Origin: Trichuris trichiura
Taxonomy: Eukaryota > Nematoda > Enoplea > Trichinellida > Trichuridae
DNA length: 64,000 nt
NCBI GenBank assembly: GCA_037903355.1
Contig: JBAJFE010000039.1
Location: 1 to 64,000 of the forward strand
Direction: 5' to 3'
Position 1 is the stretch's first letter, and every line of letters begins with the position of its first letter. The notes beneath the pieces are model-generated. The model did no database searches, had not been told where the DNA came from, and saw nothing but the letters and a program-made list of their open reading frames with translations. Shown here piece after piece: positions 11,131-23,530 of the stretch. The position numbers and the translations under genes are program-made.

Positions 11131-11409
11131 AGAGTTTGTTGATAAAAGCTTATTAAGAAAAGTTTACCCAACGGGACACGGAAAAGCCGTACAAAAAGAA
11201 ACCAAACAATGAAATTATTTGGTCCCGTACGAAGACACTATATCTTCAAAATTTAAGAGACTTTCCTAATTCCCTTATCTTTTCCTCTAATGTACCGATA
11301 TCTGGAAAGATCGTTTGCGGTTATGGTTTTCATTCCGCAGTTTCTTTTCAGTGATCGTTAGTGTGAGATTTGTTAAAAATCTGTTTTCCTTGATCGTCTT
11401 TCAAAGATC

Positions 11410-14150
11410 ATTTAGCTGAATGGGAAACGAAAGGCTGAGCAACAGCGGCCTGCTTTCCTGAGCGATCGCTTTCCCTTTCGATGCGATATGGAAACTAGCG
11501 CCAGAAACATAATCCTGAAATGTTCTATATTTTAGACAGCTGTGTTGGTTCCTGTACGACTCCTCGACGCCATTATATCTGTTGATGGCCGTGATCGTCT
11601 AAAGTTGCTCTTTGTAAAACTGGAGGCACCTAGAAGACGTAGTTTAACTGGCGAATAGTATGCGCCTATAGTTAAGCGGAGCCATATTCCTAGTTTTCAG
11701 AGGCCAAGTAATGAACGGAAAGCCGAAAATATGAAAAACTTCTCTTTTCACATTTTTCCTACAGTAGATGAACGAAAAGCAGGTGGCGATAGTTTCAAAA
11801 ATACTCACAGGCCGCCCCCTGCGCGTTGGCGAGATGGCTACAGTGGACCTGTAATGGTCCTGCTAAATGGGAACGGAAGTGCCGACCGGTAACGAGACTG
11901 TTTTTCTGCGCGATGGTTTCATTTGAAACCAAACAGAGAGCAGTGGGCAGAAAAGTATTCCTGCATCATTCCTTTTTCTAAATAGCTACTTTGGGTCGCG
12001 TAGAAACTTTGGAAGCTATAGATTTCGTTCGTTCCCTTGGCGGTGTTCGACGCAAGCCGCTCTTTTATACGTTCAGCGCGCATGGAGGAAGGACTTTAGC
12101 TAGCGAATATTATGTCGCTATACTTATGGAGAGCAATGTTGAAATTTTTCGTCGCTCGTTTGGACAATCCGCGGCCGAAAACAAGAAATAGTTCTTTTTT
12201 TACATTCTTCGTACAGTAGGTGAACGAAACGCAGGTATCGATATTTTCAACAATACTCGCAGGCTGTCCGCTGAGCGCCGGATAGGTCTTTCGTCTGTGA
12301 AAGAACCGTAGGACCGCTGTGATGCTCCTGCGTAGTGGGAACAAGAACACTGAGGGAAACTCACCCTGTTTTTTCGCGTGATCTCATCATCCGAACAGAA
12401 ATGCAAAGTGGTCGCAGAAACCAAATCATGCACCGTACTAGCCTTTATACAGCTTTGCTGAGTCGCGTACGAGTCTTAGAAGCTGTTAGACTTCCTGATG
12501 GCGGTGTTTGACTGAAGTTGTTTTTCCTTGCCCTGGGGGCACGGTAATGAAGAAGTTTAACTGCCGAATATTATGCGCGTATACCTATGCAGAGCCATAT
12601 TCCCGTTTTCTGGAGCTAACTTGTGCAACGGGAGAGCAGAAACATGAGAGCGCATCTTTTTACATTCTTCGCACAGTAGATGAACGAAAAGCAGGTACCA
12701 GTATTTTCAAAATTCCTAATTAGGCGTCGCATGCGCGGAGAAAAAGTTTTTTGTGAGCAAGAGGGCTGTAGTAGCGCTGTAGCTTTCTTGCGGAGTGGGA
12801 TTTGATACGCGGACCGATAGGGAGCGTGTTCTTTTGCTCGATGGCTTCATTTGAAACTAAATCGAAAGGAGTGCTCAAAAGCGTGTTCGGTGCATCCTTC
12901 TTGCTGTTAAATGGATGCTCTGAGTCGGATAGAGACTTTGAAAGCTGTTAGTTTCGTTTGTCGCGGTGATCGACAAAAGACGCTCTTCTATACACTGGCC
13001 GCACATGGACGAACAACTTTACGTAGCGAGTATTATGTTCCTATACTTATGGAGAGCAGCATTCGGACTTTTCGAGCCACGGGAGGCTGGAAATAGGAGA
13101 AATGACTTTCTTCATACAGTAGATGTACGAAAAGCAGGTACCACGTTTTTCAAAAATACTCATAGGCCTTCCTCTGCGCGCCCGACTAGTGTTTTGTGTG
13201 CGAGAGCGCTTCAGTAGCGCAGTATCGGTTCTCTGTTATGGGAACGGAAACGCAGAACCATAATGAGCCCCTTTTTTTGCGCGATGGCTTCATTTGAATC
13301 CAAATCTAACGTAGCCGGCATAAACGTAGTCCTGCATTATTCTAGCTTCTGGAAGCTATAAGGTTTCGGTTGGGGCGGGTGTTTTACTAAAACCGCTCTT
13401 GTATAGCCTGGGCGCGCATGGACGAAGTAGTTTAAGTAGGGAGTATCATAGGCCCATGCTTATAGAGAGCATAGTTCGGATTTCTCCGAGATCGTTTGGG
13501 CTACGGGATGCTGGAAATATGAAAAAATTCTGTCTTTACATTCTTCGTACAGTAGGTTAACGATAAAAAGGGAGTAGTATTTTCAAAAATAGTCACTAGC
13601 CGTCTAACGCTCGCAGGAGAACGGTTTTATTTTCGAGACGGCTACAGGCTTGCCAAAACGCTTCCGCGAAAAAGATAAGGAAAGGCTTAGCGAGAACGAA
13701 GCAGTTTTTTGCACCATCGCTTCATCCGAAACGAAATGGAATGTTACGGGCACAATCGTATTCCTTAATGTGTATTGCCAACAGATGGCTGTGCTGCCCC
13801 GCTATAGAGCTTTGGAATTTGCAGATTGCTATGATTGTGGTGTTCCAATGGAGCCGCACTTGTATTTTCTGAGGGGCGCATACTGGAACTTTTAACTGGC
13901 TAATATAGTGCCACTATAGTTACGGTTAGTGCCATTTCGATTTTTCAGTGCTCGTGCGAGCAACGGACAGCTGGAAATTTGATAAAATGCTAGTTTTTGG
14001 ATGAATGGTACAGTAGTTAAAGGAAAAGCAGGTGCCACTAATTTCAAAAATACTGATGAGGCCTCCGGAGCGCGTGGAAAAACTTTTGGTCAGTGAGGGG
14101 GCTACCGGAGGCCGCGTGAAACCGTTTCGCGTCACAGAAAGGTGCCAAGC
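11410..14150. repeat. Degenerate satellite, about six units of 410-460 bp (copy A)
   Basis: The landmark GCGAATATTATG and its variants recur at about 11662, 12104, 12564, 13027, 13441 and 13898. A second landmark (GCGATGGCTTCATTTGAAA and variants) precedes each by 200-250 bases, and a third (acagtagatgaacgaaaagc) follows. Several units keep a 60-70 codon open frame, but the frame differs between units, so this is best read as non-coding satellite. Units differ considerably from one another, while copies A and B of the whole array are close, so the array is older than the segmental duplication. Confidence 0.85.
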
Positions 14151-14159
14151 AGACACGGA

Positions 14160-15690
14160 ACGGCTTTCACTTTTGCGTCAAAAGAAGGCACGTCAAATTG
14201 AGACGTAATATTTTAACTGTGCGTAAATTTATTTCATTTGGAAAAAAGGTGTGTTTAGGTTAATTAGAAAGGGTGCATGTTGACTGCAGCTGAATGTGAG
14301 AGTTGCGTGAAAAGAAAGCGACTCAGTCTGACTTGAAAGGTTATTTTGTCATCGTCGGGATAATGTTATGTATTTGCAGTTAAACGTGAAAAGTAACGTA
14401 CATAAACAGTATGACGTGGGTTAATTATAGAAGAGAATGATAGATTTTTTGCAGTTTTAGATTTAAAGTAAATGTTTTCAGAAAAGTGGGTATTGCGAAT
14501 TGTTTTCAAGTTTCAAAAGTGCTCATCGTTTAAGCTCTCTTTAAACAGGTTGAAGTTGGCAATATATAAAAGGTATGAGTAGAGAAGCAAACAGATAAAG
14601 CGAACAACTGTGATGTTTGCTCGAAACTTTAAGAATACAGTAAAATTGAGGTAAAGAAAGAACAAAAGAATAATGAACGAAACGCAAGTGAATACAATTC
14701 ATAGTGGCAAGTGGACAAGAATAAAGCGATGGAACAGGAAAGCCGCAGAAACCAGGATGATATAAAAGACGGAAAGGAAGCATAGAAGGCGCCATGAGAA
14801 AGAAGAAAGGAAACGACGAATGTCTATTAAAGAAGAAGGAGAGGAATAAGGTAGAAAAATGCGAACGAAGGGAAAGAGAAAGAAGGAACAAAATGTCAGA
14901 AACAAAACGGTAGAAAAGAAGGAAGAAAAAATTATCGAAGGCAATTTTGTGCCAACATAGAGCATACCACACTACATACAAACTTCAACGGGTTTAAACA
15001 GAGTTTAAACGATGGCCAAATCAGAAACTGGAAAATAATTGACATTTCAACAAACTTTCACCAGTTAATTCCCACCTACAATGCATAGCTGTGAATATAA
15101 ATCCTTTACGATAAAAACTCTTAAACCGTGATTCTATTTTATTGTGAATATAACGTTTCCGTAAAAGCACAACTTATATTTAGACATGTAATTATTGTTA
15201 CTAATGTTTTCTTATTAAGTTGAGATTTAGGGTTTATCGCACCCTGTCGAAGGTCCTTTGAATCAGGGTTAATGACGAGCAACAATCCGCCCTGAAAGCT
15301 CTACTTGGTAAGAAAAGATGAGAAAACAATACGTCGTATCTTTTTGTATAGTATAATAATGGAGTAATACTCGCAGTTATTTGGAAGTGTTTCATGTGTA
15401 ATGTAGTTTGCCTGGAAAAACCAGCCTAAATTTGTTTTTTTTTCAATGACGATTGATAGTTGCCCATGAAACCGACCGTACACGAAATCTATCGCAACTT
15501 TGTCATTCACTTTCCTAAGGATAATAAGTAAGGTATACCCAGCATGAAAACCAGTAATTTAGTTCCCCATTAAAGACGTTACATCAAAAAGTAAATTTGT
15601 TTTAGGAACAAAGCCTCTTTCAATTCTTTTATTAGTTGCTATGGTTTTTGTGGTTGTAAATTGCTGTATGCTGTATGCAATACAACCACT
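14160..15690. other. Purine-rich and AT-rich spacer of copy A
   Basis: The plus strand at about 14560-14960 is purine-rich (runs such as gaaagaagaaaggaaacgacg). The phenylalanine/serine-rich minus-strand open frames there are a composition effect. No transposon termini or RNA genes were recognised. Confidence 0.55.
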
Positions 15691-16577
15691 ACAACAACTC
15701 AACCTAAAGCAACTTTTAAGTTCTCCTTCGCTGCTACATTCAGGTGAAGCAGAAAACAAAAACGCCGGAGAATTTGTGTATGTTTAAAGCGGTAAAGGTG
15801 ACTGAACTTCCCCTGTATGAGTGGAATGGCCAAAAAATACAGCTTAGTAAGAGTTCTGTAGCGTTCAAGCACTGTTTACGCGGAAGAGATATCAAGAATT
15901 GAACACGTCGTGGAATGAAAAAAATATGGAATCGCTTCTCGAATGTCGGTGAAAAAGCTGATGAGTGAACAGTCAATGAAAACACGAAATAACAGTTTCG
16001 CAGCTAAAGAATCTTCAACTTTGCCACGTTAAATATTTTAAAATTTGAAAATACGGTCAGGTTGTCGATAGCTGAACCTGCATACTCTTCCTATCTGTAT
16101 TTGGTTTTGGTCGCGGTGCATTTAGACGAAGGATCAGTAATTCAACGCAAGCTGTCCGATCTCGTATCAAGGTAAGCTTGACATTGATAGTTGCTCTACG
16201 TCATCCAAGGCTTCTTACGAAATTGCTAACGTAGTAGTCACTAGTTAATACTCCGCTTTTCGACTATTGCTAAGTTCTTGCGTAATGTTTCAGCTGAAAA
16301 GACTCGTAGAATTGTTTTTACAATAGTTATCATCTAACCTTCATGAATGTTGCTGACTTTGCCTATGTTTTGTCTAAAGTTTTTAAACTTATCGTACCTT
16401 GTAACATGATTGTAGTTTTTCTTTTTCTTCGTCTTTTAAAAAAAATAGTGCAATTCGATGCTATATTTTTTCGTCGGTCTGATCCATAACTCTCTATAGA
16501 ACAACTATAACACTAAAAGTACTTATTGCGTAATTGAAGTATGGAATTTCGATCCAGTGAAAACTTTCATTAAGCGC

Positions 16578-16614
16578 AGCTTTCAGGAGGGCACGGTTCC
16601 CGTCTTCAGCGCAA
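16578..16614 (-). ncRNA. Hammerhead-like motif (copy B of 8902)
   Basis: CTGAAGA is the complement of 16603-16609; the same weak stem II and GAAA arrangement as the copy at 8902. Few substitutions separate the two. Confidence 0.5.
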
Positions 16615-17219
16615 GATTAGTCTGTGCTAGTGTTCCCACTGAGCAACTGGATTTAATTTCGTACGTAATGCCATGCGGTTATCCCCCGAAACTATGGGGT
16701 AGTCGGCTCAGAATATGGGACAGATATTGGGTGATCTTTTTGAACTCTAATTGAAATTCAAGAGACCTTCCCAGTTGTTTCATCTTTCCCGTAATCTAGC
16801 GATATCGTGGAAAAATCAAGTAAGGCATTGGTGTTCACCTCGCTGTAGAAAACTGCTGACGGCAGAATCTTTTATCAGTGATCTATTCTATCAGGTTTGT
16901 CGAAAATCCGTCTTCCTTGAGCGTCTTTCGGAGATAATTTAGTTCTTCGAGAATAGATTCATTGTGCTGTATTAACTTTGAACTAATACGTCTTGTATAG
17001 AGTCCGTAGTTACGGCTCAGAGAGAGTAATAGTGGAGGATCAGGTGCTCATCTGAAGCATAGCTTATGCTAGATTTCGCGCAAAAGCTTTCTCCTTCTGA
17101 AAATCGCTTGTTTGTAATACAAATATTTCATAATTTAAAAATGCCATTTTTTCATGTTTCAATTGTTTCTTCTTACGGAATTCGTCCCGTTAAAATACAA
17201 AACTTTTAATAAGATTCCG

Positions 17220-17256
17220 TAGGTTTCAGGCCGCGCGCGACCCGTCCTCAGCGGTA
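17220..17256 (-). ncRNA. Hammerhead-like motif (copy B of 9544)
   Basis: CTGAGGA is the complement of 17245-17251 and GAAA the complement of 17224-17227, with the same GC-rich hairpin. Identical core to the copy at 9544. Confidence 0.6.
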
Positions 17257-18309
17257 CTAAAATTAATGTCATTAACGGTACCAAACTAATTATTATATCG
17301 GTGTGGAGACTGGAGTACGCACCGCATTCTCATAGTCGAGCTCGCTGACCTGTAAAAGAAAATTGCGGATCAAAACACGGCAGAGAAGAAAACAGAGGTG
17401 ACGCGAAAGAGTTCCTGATTCGTCAAGGAAGCCTTCGTTGACGTTTGCGCCCTGCAATTTATTTCGTTCTCGTAGCAAATAACCTCGAAGAGAATGTCGA
17501 CCGATGGAGTGTGAATTAGGCGGGAGAGTACAGTGTTTTCAGCGTACAGGGACAAAAGGGTTGGCTTTGTCTTGCTACAATTTATTAGAGTACGAACTTA
17601 TAACCACTCTTTACCTTTCCATTTTTTTTATTGACTGATTGGTCAAATTATTCACCCTGTAGCTGAGACTCTAATCGTTTTCATGTTCATTGTGATTCTC
17701 CATATGCTGTAGAACAGCGCAATTTTGCGATGCAGTTCTTTCCGCACAGCAAAATTTTCTTATCAGCGTTTATGATTTTCAAAAATACCAAAAATGAGGG
17801 ATCATGGCTGGGTTGTTTATTGGCCGCGTCGGTTTAGTTAATTCTTGCAGACTGAATTTTTGTTAATGATGAATGTACGTATGTAATTTCTTGTTATAAT
17901 GCTCAGTGTGTTAAACCGACCAGACATTGCTCCTCAAATGAGTAAATTTAAACCAGATTAAATGTTTCTTATCTTCTTTGAATCGCTCACTTACGTTTAG
18001 CTCAGTTTCTTTTGCATAAAGGTTCGAACAGCTGCATTCAACTACGTACAAGATGCTTTAACGTTTGTCCTCTGAAACTAAGAGTTTGTCGCTTCAGATT
18101 ATGGAGTAGATATTGGGTGACCTTTTTGTTCTTTAAATAAAATTTAAGAGACTTTCCTAATCCCCTTATCTTTTCCTCTAATGTACCGATATCTGGAAAG
18201 ATCGTTTACGGTTATGGTTTTCATTCCGCTGTTTCTTTTCAGTGATCGTTAGTGTGAGATTTGTTAAAAATCTGTCTTCCTTGATCGTCTTTCAAAGATC
18301 ATTTAGCTG

Positions 18310-20890
18310 AATGGGAAACGAAAGGCTCAGCAACAGCGGCCTGCTTTTCTGAGCGATCGCTTTCCCTTTCGATGCGATATGGAAGGTAGCACCAGAAACA
18401 TAATCCTGCAATGTTCTAGCTTTTAGACAGCTGTGTTGGTTCCTGTACGACTCCTCGACGCCATTATTTCTGTTGATGGCCGTGATCGTCTAAAGTTGCT
18501 CTTCTAAAACCTGGAGGCACCTAGAAGACGTAGTTTTTCGGCGTTGGTGAAATCTTTTGTCGGCGAGATGGCTACAGTGGACCTGTAATGGTCCTGCCGA
18601 GTGGCAACGGAAGTGCCGACTGGTAACGAGACTGTTTTTCTGCGCGATGGTTTCATTTGAAATTAAACAGAGTGCAGCGGGCAGAAAAATATTCCTGCAT
18701 CATTCCTTTTTTTAAATAGCTACTTCGGGTCGCGTAGAAACTTTGGAAGCTGTAGTTTGTTCCCCTGGCGGTGTTCGACGCAAGCCGCTCTTCTATACAT
18801 TCAACGCGCATGGAGGAAGTACTTTAGCTAGCGAATATTATGTCGCTATACTTATGGAGAGCAATGTTGAGATTTTTCTTCGCTCGTTTGAACAATCCGC
18901 GGCCGAAAACAGGAAATAGTTCTTTTTTTACATTCTTCGTACAGTAGATGAACGAAACGCAGGTACCGATTTTTTCAACAATGCCCGCAGGCTGTCCGCT
19001 GCGCGACGGATAGGTCTTTCGTCCGTGAAAAAACCGTAGAGCCGCTATAATGCTCCTGCAAAGTGGGAGCGGGAACACCGAGGGAAACTCACCCTGTTTT
19101 TGCGCGTGATCCCATCATCCGAGCAGAAATGCAAAGTGGTCGCAGAAACCAAATCATGCACCGTACTAGCTTTTATACAGCTGTGCTGAGTCGCGTACGA
19201 GTCTTAGAAGCTGTTAGACTTCCTGATGGCGGTGTTTGACTGAAGTTGTTTTTCCTTGCCCTGGGGGCACGGTAATGAAGAAGTTTAACTGCCGAATATT
19301 ATGCGCGTATACCTACGCAGAGCCATATTCCTGTTTTCTGGAGCTCGCTTGTGCAACGGAAGACCAGAAACATGAAAGCATGTCTTTTTACATTCTTCAT
19401 ACAGTAGGTGAACGAAAAGCAGGTACCAGTATTTTCAAAATTCCTAATTAGGGGTCGCATGAGCGGCGGAAAAGTTTTTTGCGAGCTAGAGGGCTGTAGT
19501 AGCGCTGTCGATTTTTGCGGAGTGGGATTTGATACGCGGACGGATAGGGAGCCTGTTCTTCTGCGCGATGGCTTCATTTGAAACTAAATCGAAAGGAGTG
19601 CTCAAAAACGTGTTCGGTGCATCCTCCTTGCTGCTAAGTGGATGCTCTGGGTCGGATAGAGACTTTGGAAGCTGTAAGTTTCGTTTGTCGCGGTGATCGA
19701 CAAAAGGCGGTCTTCTATACACTGGCCGCGCATGGACGAAGAACTTTACGTAGCGAGTATTATGTTCCTATACTTATGGAGAGCAGCATTCAGAATTTTC
19801 GTGCCAGGGGAGGCTGGAAATAGGAGAAATCTCTTTCTTCATACAGTATATGTACGAAAAGCAGGTAGCACTTTTTTCAAAAATACTCATAGGCCTTCCT
19901 CTGCGCGCCTGACTAGTGTTTTGTGTGCGAGAGCGCTTCAGTAGCGCAGTATCGGTTCTCTGTTATGGGAACGGAAACGCAGAACTATAATGAGCGCGTT
20001 TTTCTGCGCGATGGCTTCATTTGAATCCAAATCTAACGCAGCCGGCATAAACGTATTCCTGCATTATTCTGGAAACTATAGGTTTTGGTTGTGGCGGTGT
20101 TCTACCAAAACCGCTCTTGAATAGCCAGGGCGCGCATAGACCTGGCTATACAAGAGCGGTTTTGGTAGTTTAAGTAGCGAATATCATAGCCGCATACTTG
20201 TAGAGAGCATAGTTGGGATTTTTCCGAGATCTTTTGAGCTACGGGATGCTGGGGATATGAAAAAATTCTGTCTTTACATTCTTCGTACAGTAGGTTAACG
20301 ATAAGAAGGGAGTAGTATTTTCAAAAATAGTCACTAGCCGTCTAACGCTCGCAGGAGAACGGTTTTATTTTCGATACGGCTATAGATGCGCCAAAACGCT
20401 TTTGCGAAAAAGATAAGGAAAGGCCGAGCGAGAACGAAGCAGTTTTTTGCGCCATCGCTTCATCCGAAACGAAATGGAAAGTTACGGGCACAATCGTACT
20501 CCTTAATGCGTATTGCCAACAGATGGCTGTGCTGCCCCGCTATAGAGCTTTGGAACCTGCAGATTGCTATGATTGTGGTGTTCCAATGGAGCCGCACTTG
20601 TATATTCTGAGGGGCGCATGCAGGAACTTTTAACTGGCTAATATAGTGCCCCTATACTTACGGTCAGTGCCATTCCGATTTTTCAGTGCTTGTGCGAGCA
20701 AAGGACAGCTGGAAATATGATAAAATGCTAGTTTTTGGATTAATGGTACAGTAGTTAAAGGAAAAGCAGGTACCACTAATTTCAAAAATACTGATGAGGC
20801 CTCCGGAGCGCGTGGACAAGTTTTTTGTCTGCGAGGGGGCTACCGGAAGCCGCATGAAACCGTTTCGCGTCACAAAAAGACGCGCCAAAC
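18310..20890. repeat. Degenerate satellite, copy B of the array
   Basis: Landmark GCGAATATTATG and variants recur at about 18833, 19290, 19753, 20178 and 20635, matching the order of units in copy A. The first unit is shortened. The open frames differ from those of copy A in reading frame and length, which again argues against coding function. Confidence 0.85.
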
Positions 20891-22385
20891 AGACACGTAA
20901 CGTCTTTTCACTTTTGCGTCAAAAGAAGGCACGTCAAACTGAGACGTCATATTTTAACTGTGCGTAAATTTGTTTCATTTGGAAAAAAAGGTGTTTAGCT
21001 TAACTAGGAAAGGTGTATGTTGACTGCAGCTGAATGTGAGAGTTGCGTGAAAAGGAAGCGAGTCAGTCTGACTTGAAAGTTCATTTTGTCATCGTCGGGA
21101 TACTTTTATGTATTTGCAGCTAAACGTGAAAAGTAACGCACGTAAACGGCATGACGTGAATTAATTATAGAAGAGAATGATAGATTTCTTTCAGTTTTAG
21201 ATTTAAAGTAAATGTTTTCAGAAAAGTGGGTATTGCGAATTGTTTTCCAGTTTCAAAAGTGCTCATCGTTTAAGCTCTCTTTAAACAGGTTGAAGTTGGC
21301 GGTGTATAAAAGGTATGAGTAGAGAAGCAAACAGATAAAGCGAACAACTGTGCTGTTTGCTCGAAACTTTAAGAATACAGTAAAATTGAGGTAAAGAAAG
21401 AACAAAAGAATAATGAACGAAACGCAAATGAATACAGTTCATAGTGGCAAGTGGACAAGAATAAAGCGATGGAAGAAGAAAGCCGTAGAAACCCGGATGA
21501 TATGAAAGACGGAAAGGAAGCATAGAAAACACCATGAGAAAGATGAGAAAGACGAAAAGAAACGACGAAGGACTATTAAAGAAGGAAAGGAATAAGGTAG
21601 AAAAATGCGAACGAAGGGAAAGAGAAAGAAGGAACAAAAAATTATCGAAGACAATTTTGTGCAAACATAGAGCATATCACACTACATACAAACTTCAGCG
21701 GGTTTAAACAGAGTTTCAACGATGGCCAAATCAGAAACTGGAAAATAATTGACATTTCAACAAACTTTCACCAGTTAAGTCCCACCTACAATGGATAGCT
21801 GTGAATATAAATCCTTTACGGTAAAAACTCTTAAATCGTGATTCTATTTTTTTGTGAATATAACGTTTTTGTAAAAGCACAACTTATATTTAGACTTGTA
21901 ATTATTGTTACTAATATTTTCTTATTAAGTTGAGATTTAAGGTTTATCGCACCCTGTCGAAGGTCCTTTGAATCAGCGTTGATGGCGAGCAACAATCCGC
22001 CCTGAAAGCTCTACTTGGTAAGAAAAGATGAGAAAGCAATACGTCGTATCTTTTTGTATAGTTCAATAATGGAGTTATTTGGAAGTGTTTCATGTGTAAT
22101 GTAGTTTGTACGGAAAAACCAGCCTAAATTTGTTTTTCTTTTTCGATGACGATTGATAGTTGCCCATGAAACCGACCGTTCACGAAATCTACCGGAACTT
22201 TGTCATTCAAGTTCCTAAGGATAACAAGTGACGTATACCCAACATGAAAACGGATACACCCGTGAAAACCAGTAATTTAATTCCCCATTAAAGACGGAAC
22301 ATCAAAAAGTAAATTTGTTTTAAGAACAAAGCCTCTTTCAGTTCTTTTATCAGTTGCCATGGATTTTAAGGTTGTAAAATGCTGT

Positions 22386-23200
22386 ATGCACAGCAGTCAG
22401 TCTCTGTTCAACCAACGTTTTTTAGAGTAAATTTGAAATACTGTAGATTCTAATTGACGGAAAAGAGTATTATTTTTTCTTTTACTCGATAAAATTATTC
22501 TTGTTTTCCTTTTCCTATCGCTTACTGAAGAAATTGCACCACTTTTAAGTGAACGTTATCAGACTAAGCATTTAGGAATTCGTCAAAATCATATCTTTTT
22601 AAAGGGATAATCATATTTCAAAACGTTCTTTGCTCCCAATGTTTATACAATCAGAGTAAATATCATTCTAACTGAGTAAATACGATCGTTCTTCAAGGTC
22701 AACGAAATAGGTTATCAGTTCATTATATCAGCCAGAGGGAAGAAATTGTTGGAGCATTTGTTTGCTTTAATCGTATAGTAGTCAGTGCTAATGTTTGCAC
22801 TTGTAAGATGTAGCTTAACCTCTTATACGCTGAAACGATAAAATTCTATACTTACAAGCAATGTGTCAATAGTAAGTGGGTTATTGAAACGACCTTTTAT
22901 CAGGTCAATCAGTGATTTGCATACCACTAAAGTATTGTGGCCGAGACCCAGACGCTGAAAATCAGTGTTCGCTCGTTCCGACTTGCAGAGCAGTTGCTCC
23001 TATGCGACTACTGCTGATCGCTGCTCGTTGATTCCAGTGGTAAATGCTGCCGGTTGGAGGATCCATTTGGAAAAGACGAATCGCTGGACAGGACGACAGA
23101 ATGACGGTGCCATATGGAAATGATCGACAGAAATGAAGAATTCTTCAAAAGATGATGGACAAACCAGTTCAATGTTGGAATGAAAGATGGTGAGTCTTTT
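22386..23200. other. AT-rich unique sequence with no secure feature
   Basis: No repeat family, RNA gene or domain recognised. The last 200 bases may hold an upstream exon of the basic repeat gene that follows: a plausible donor (gatg|gtgagtc) at about 23190 and an acceptor (tttttag) at about 23234 are present. I cannot connect the frames confidently. Confidence 0.4.
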
Positions 23201-23266
23201 AGTCTTAAACACCTTTCATTTTTTCAATTTTTAGAATCTCGCTGACGGCTAATTAAAAGGAAATGA

Positions 23267-23530
23267 CCATTCGAAATTCGTGAAAAGAGAGCAGAGAAAA
23301 TTGTCCAAACAGCGGATCGTAAACTCGACCAAAAAAGAGGACGAAAAAAAGGAAAGGACGGCAGCTCAAAAGGGGACGACAATTTCAAACCGAGAGGGCC
23401 ATTCAAAATTCGTGAAGAGGATCGAGCAGAAAAAATTTTCCGGACAGCCAATCGTCTAATTGACCAAAAACGAGGACGAAAAAAGGAAAGGACGACCGGT
23501 CAAAACTGGACAACAATTTCAAAACGGAGG
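23267..23530 (+). repeat. 132-bp tandem repeat, two units
   Basis: The unit starting ccattcgaaattcgtgaa at 23267 recurs from 23399 (ccattcaaaattcgtgaa). The units are roughly 85 percent alike by eye. They form the repeat part of the candidate basic protein described in the overlapping CDS entry. Confidence 0.8.

Larger units (their letters stand above)
10481..11247. mobile_element. Palindromic Penelope-like insertion with 18-bp target-site duplication
   Basis: Copy A has this 767-bp block where copy B (about 18150) has uninterrupted sequence, so the empty site is visible. The 18 bases ending at 10480 (aaaatttaagagactttc) recur at 11248-11265, a target-site duplication. Arms 10481-10795 and 10891-11210 are near-perfect inverted repeats around a loop of about 95 bases that encodes the end of a Penelope GIY-YIG domain on the minus strand. 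A 37-base unpaired tail (11211-11247) lies on the right. The layout suggests two inverted copies of a PLE 3' end, each with a hammerhead-like motif. Confidence 0.8.
8029..15685. repeat. Tandem segmental duplication, copy A
   Basis: From about 8029 the sequence is repeated in direct orientation starting about 15703, with high identity over roughly 6.7 kb. Copy A is longer because it carries a 767-bp Penelope-derived palindrome (10481-11247) and some satellite sequence missing from copy B. No protein-coding gene is convincing: the longer open frames are either the satellite units or the complement of purine-rich tracts near 14560-14960. Confidence 0.93.
15703..22385. repeat. Tandem segmental duplication, copy B
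   Basis: Direct repeat of 8029-15685, beginning directly after copy A. It preserves the empty insertion site of the Penelope palindrome at about 18150 and lacks part of the first satellite unit near 18540. A short private inverted repeat at about 20108-20165 duplicates ccaaaaccgctctt in opposite orientation. Confidence 0.93.

Noticed and set aside
14541..14981. 146-codon minus-strand frame rich in Phe/Ser/Leu, and its copy at 21281-21664
   Set aside because: Complement of a purine-rich tract; the two duplicates differ by indels that change the frame, and there is no domain.
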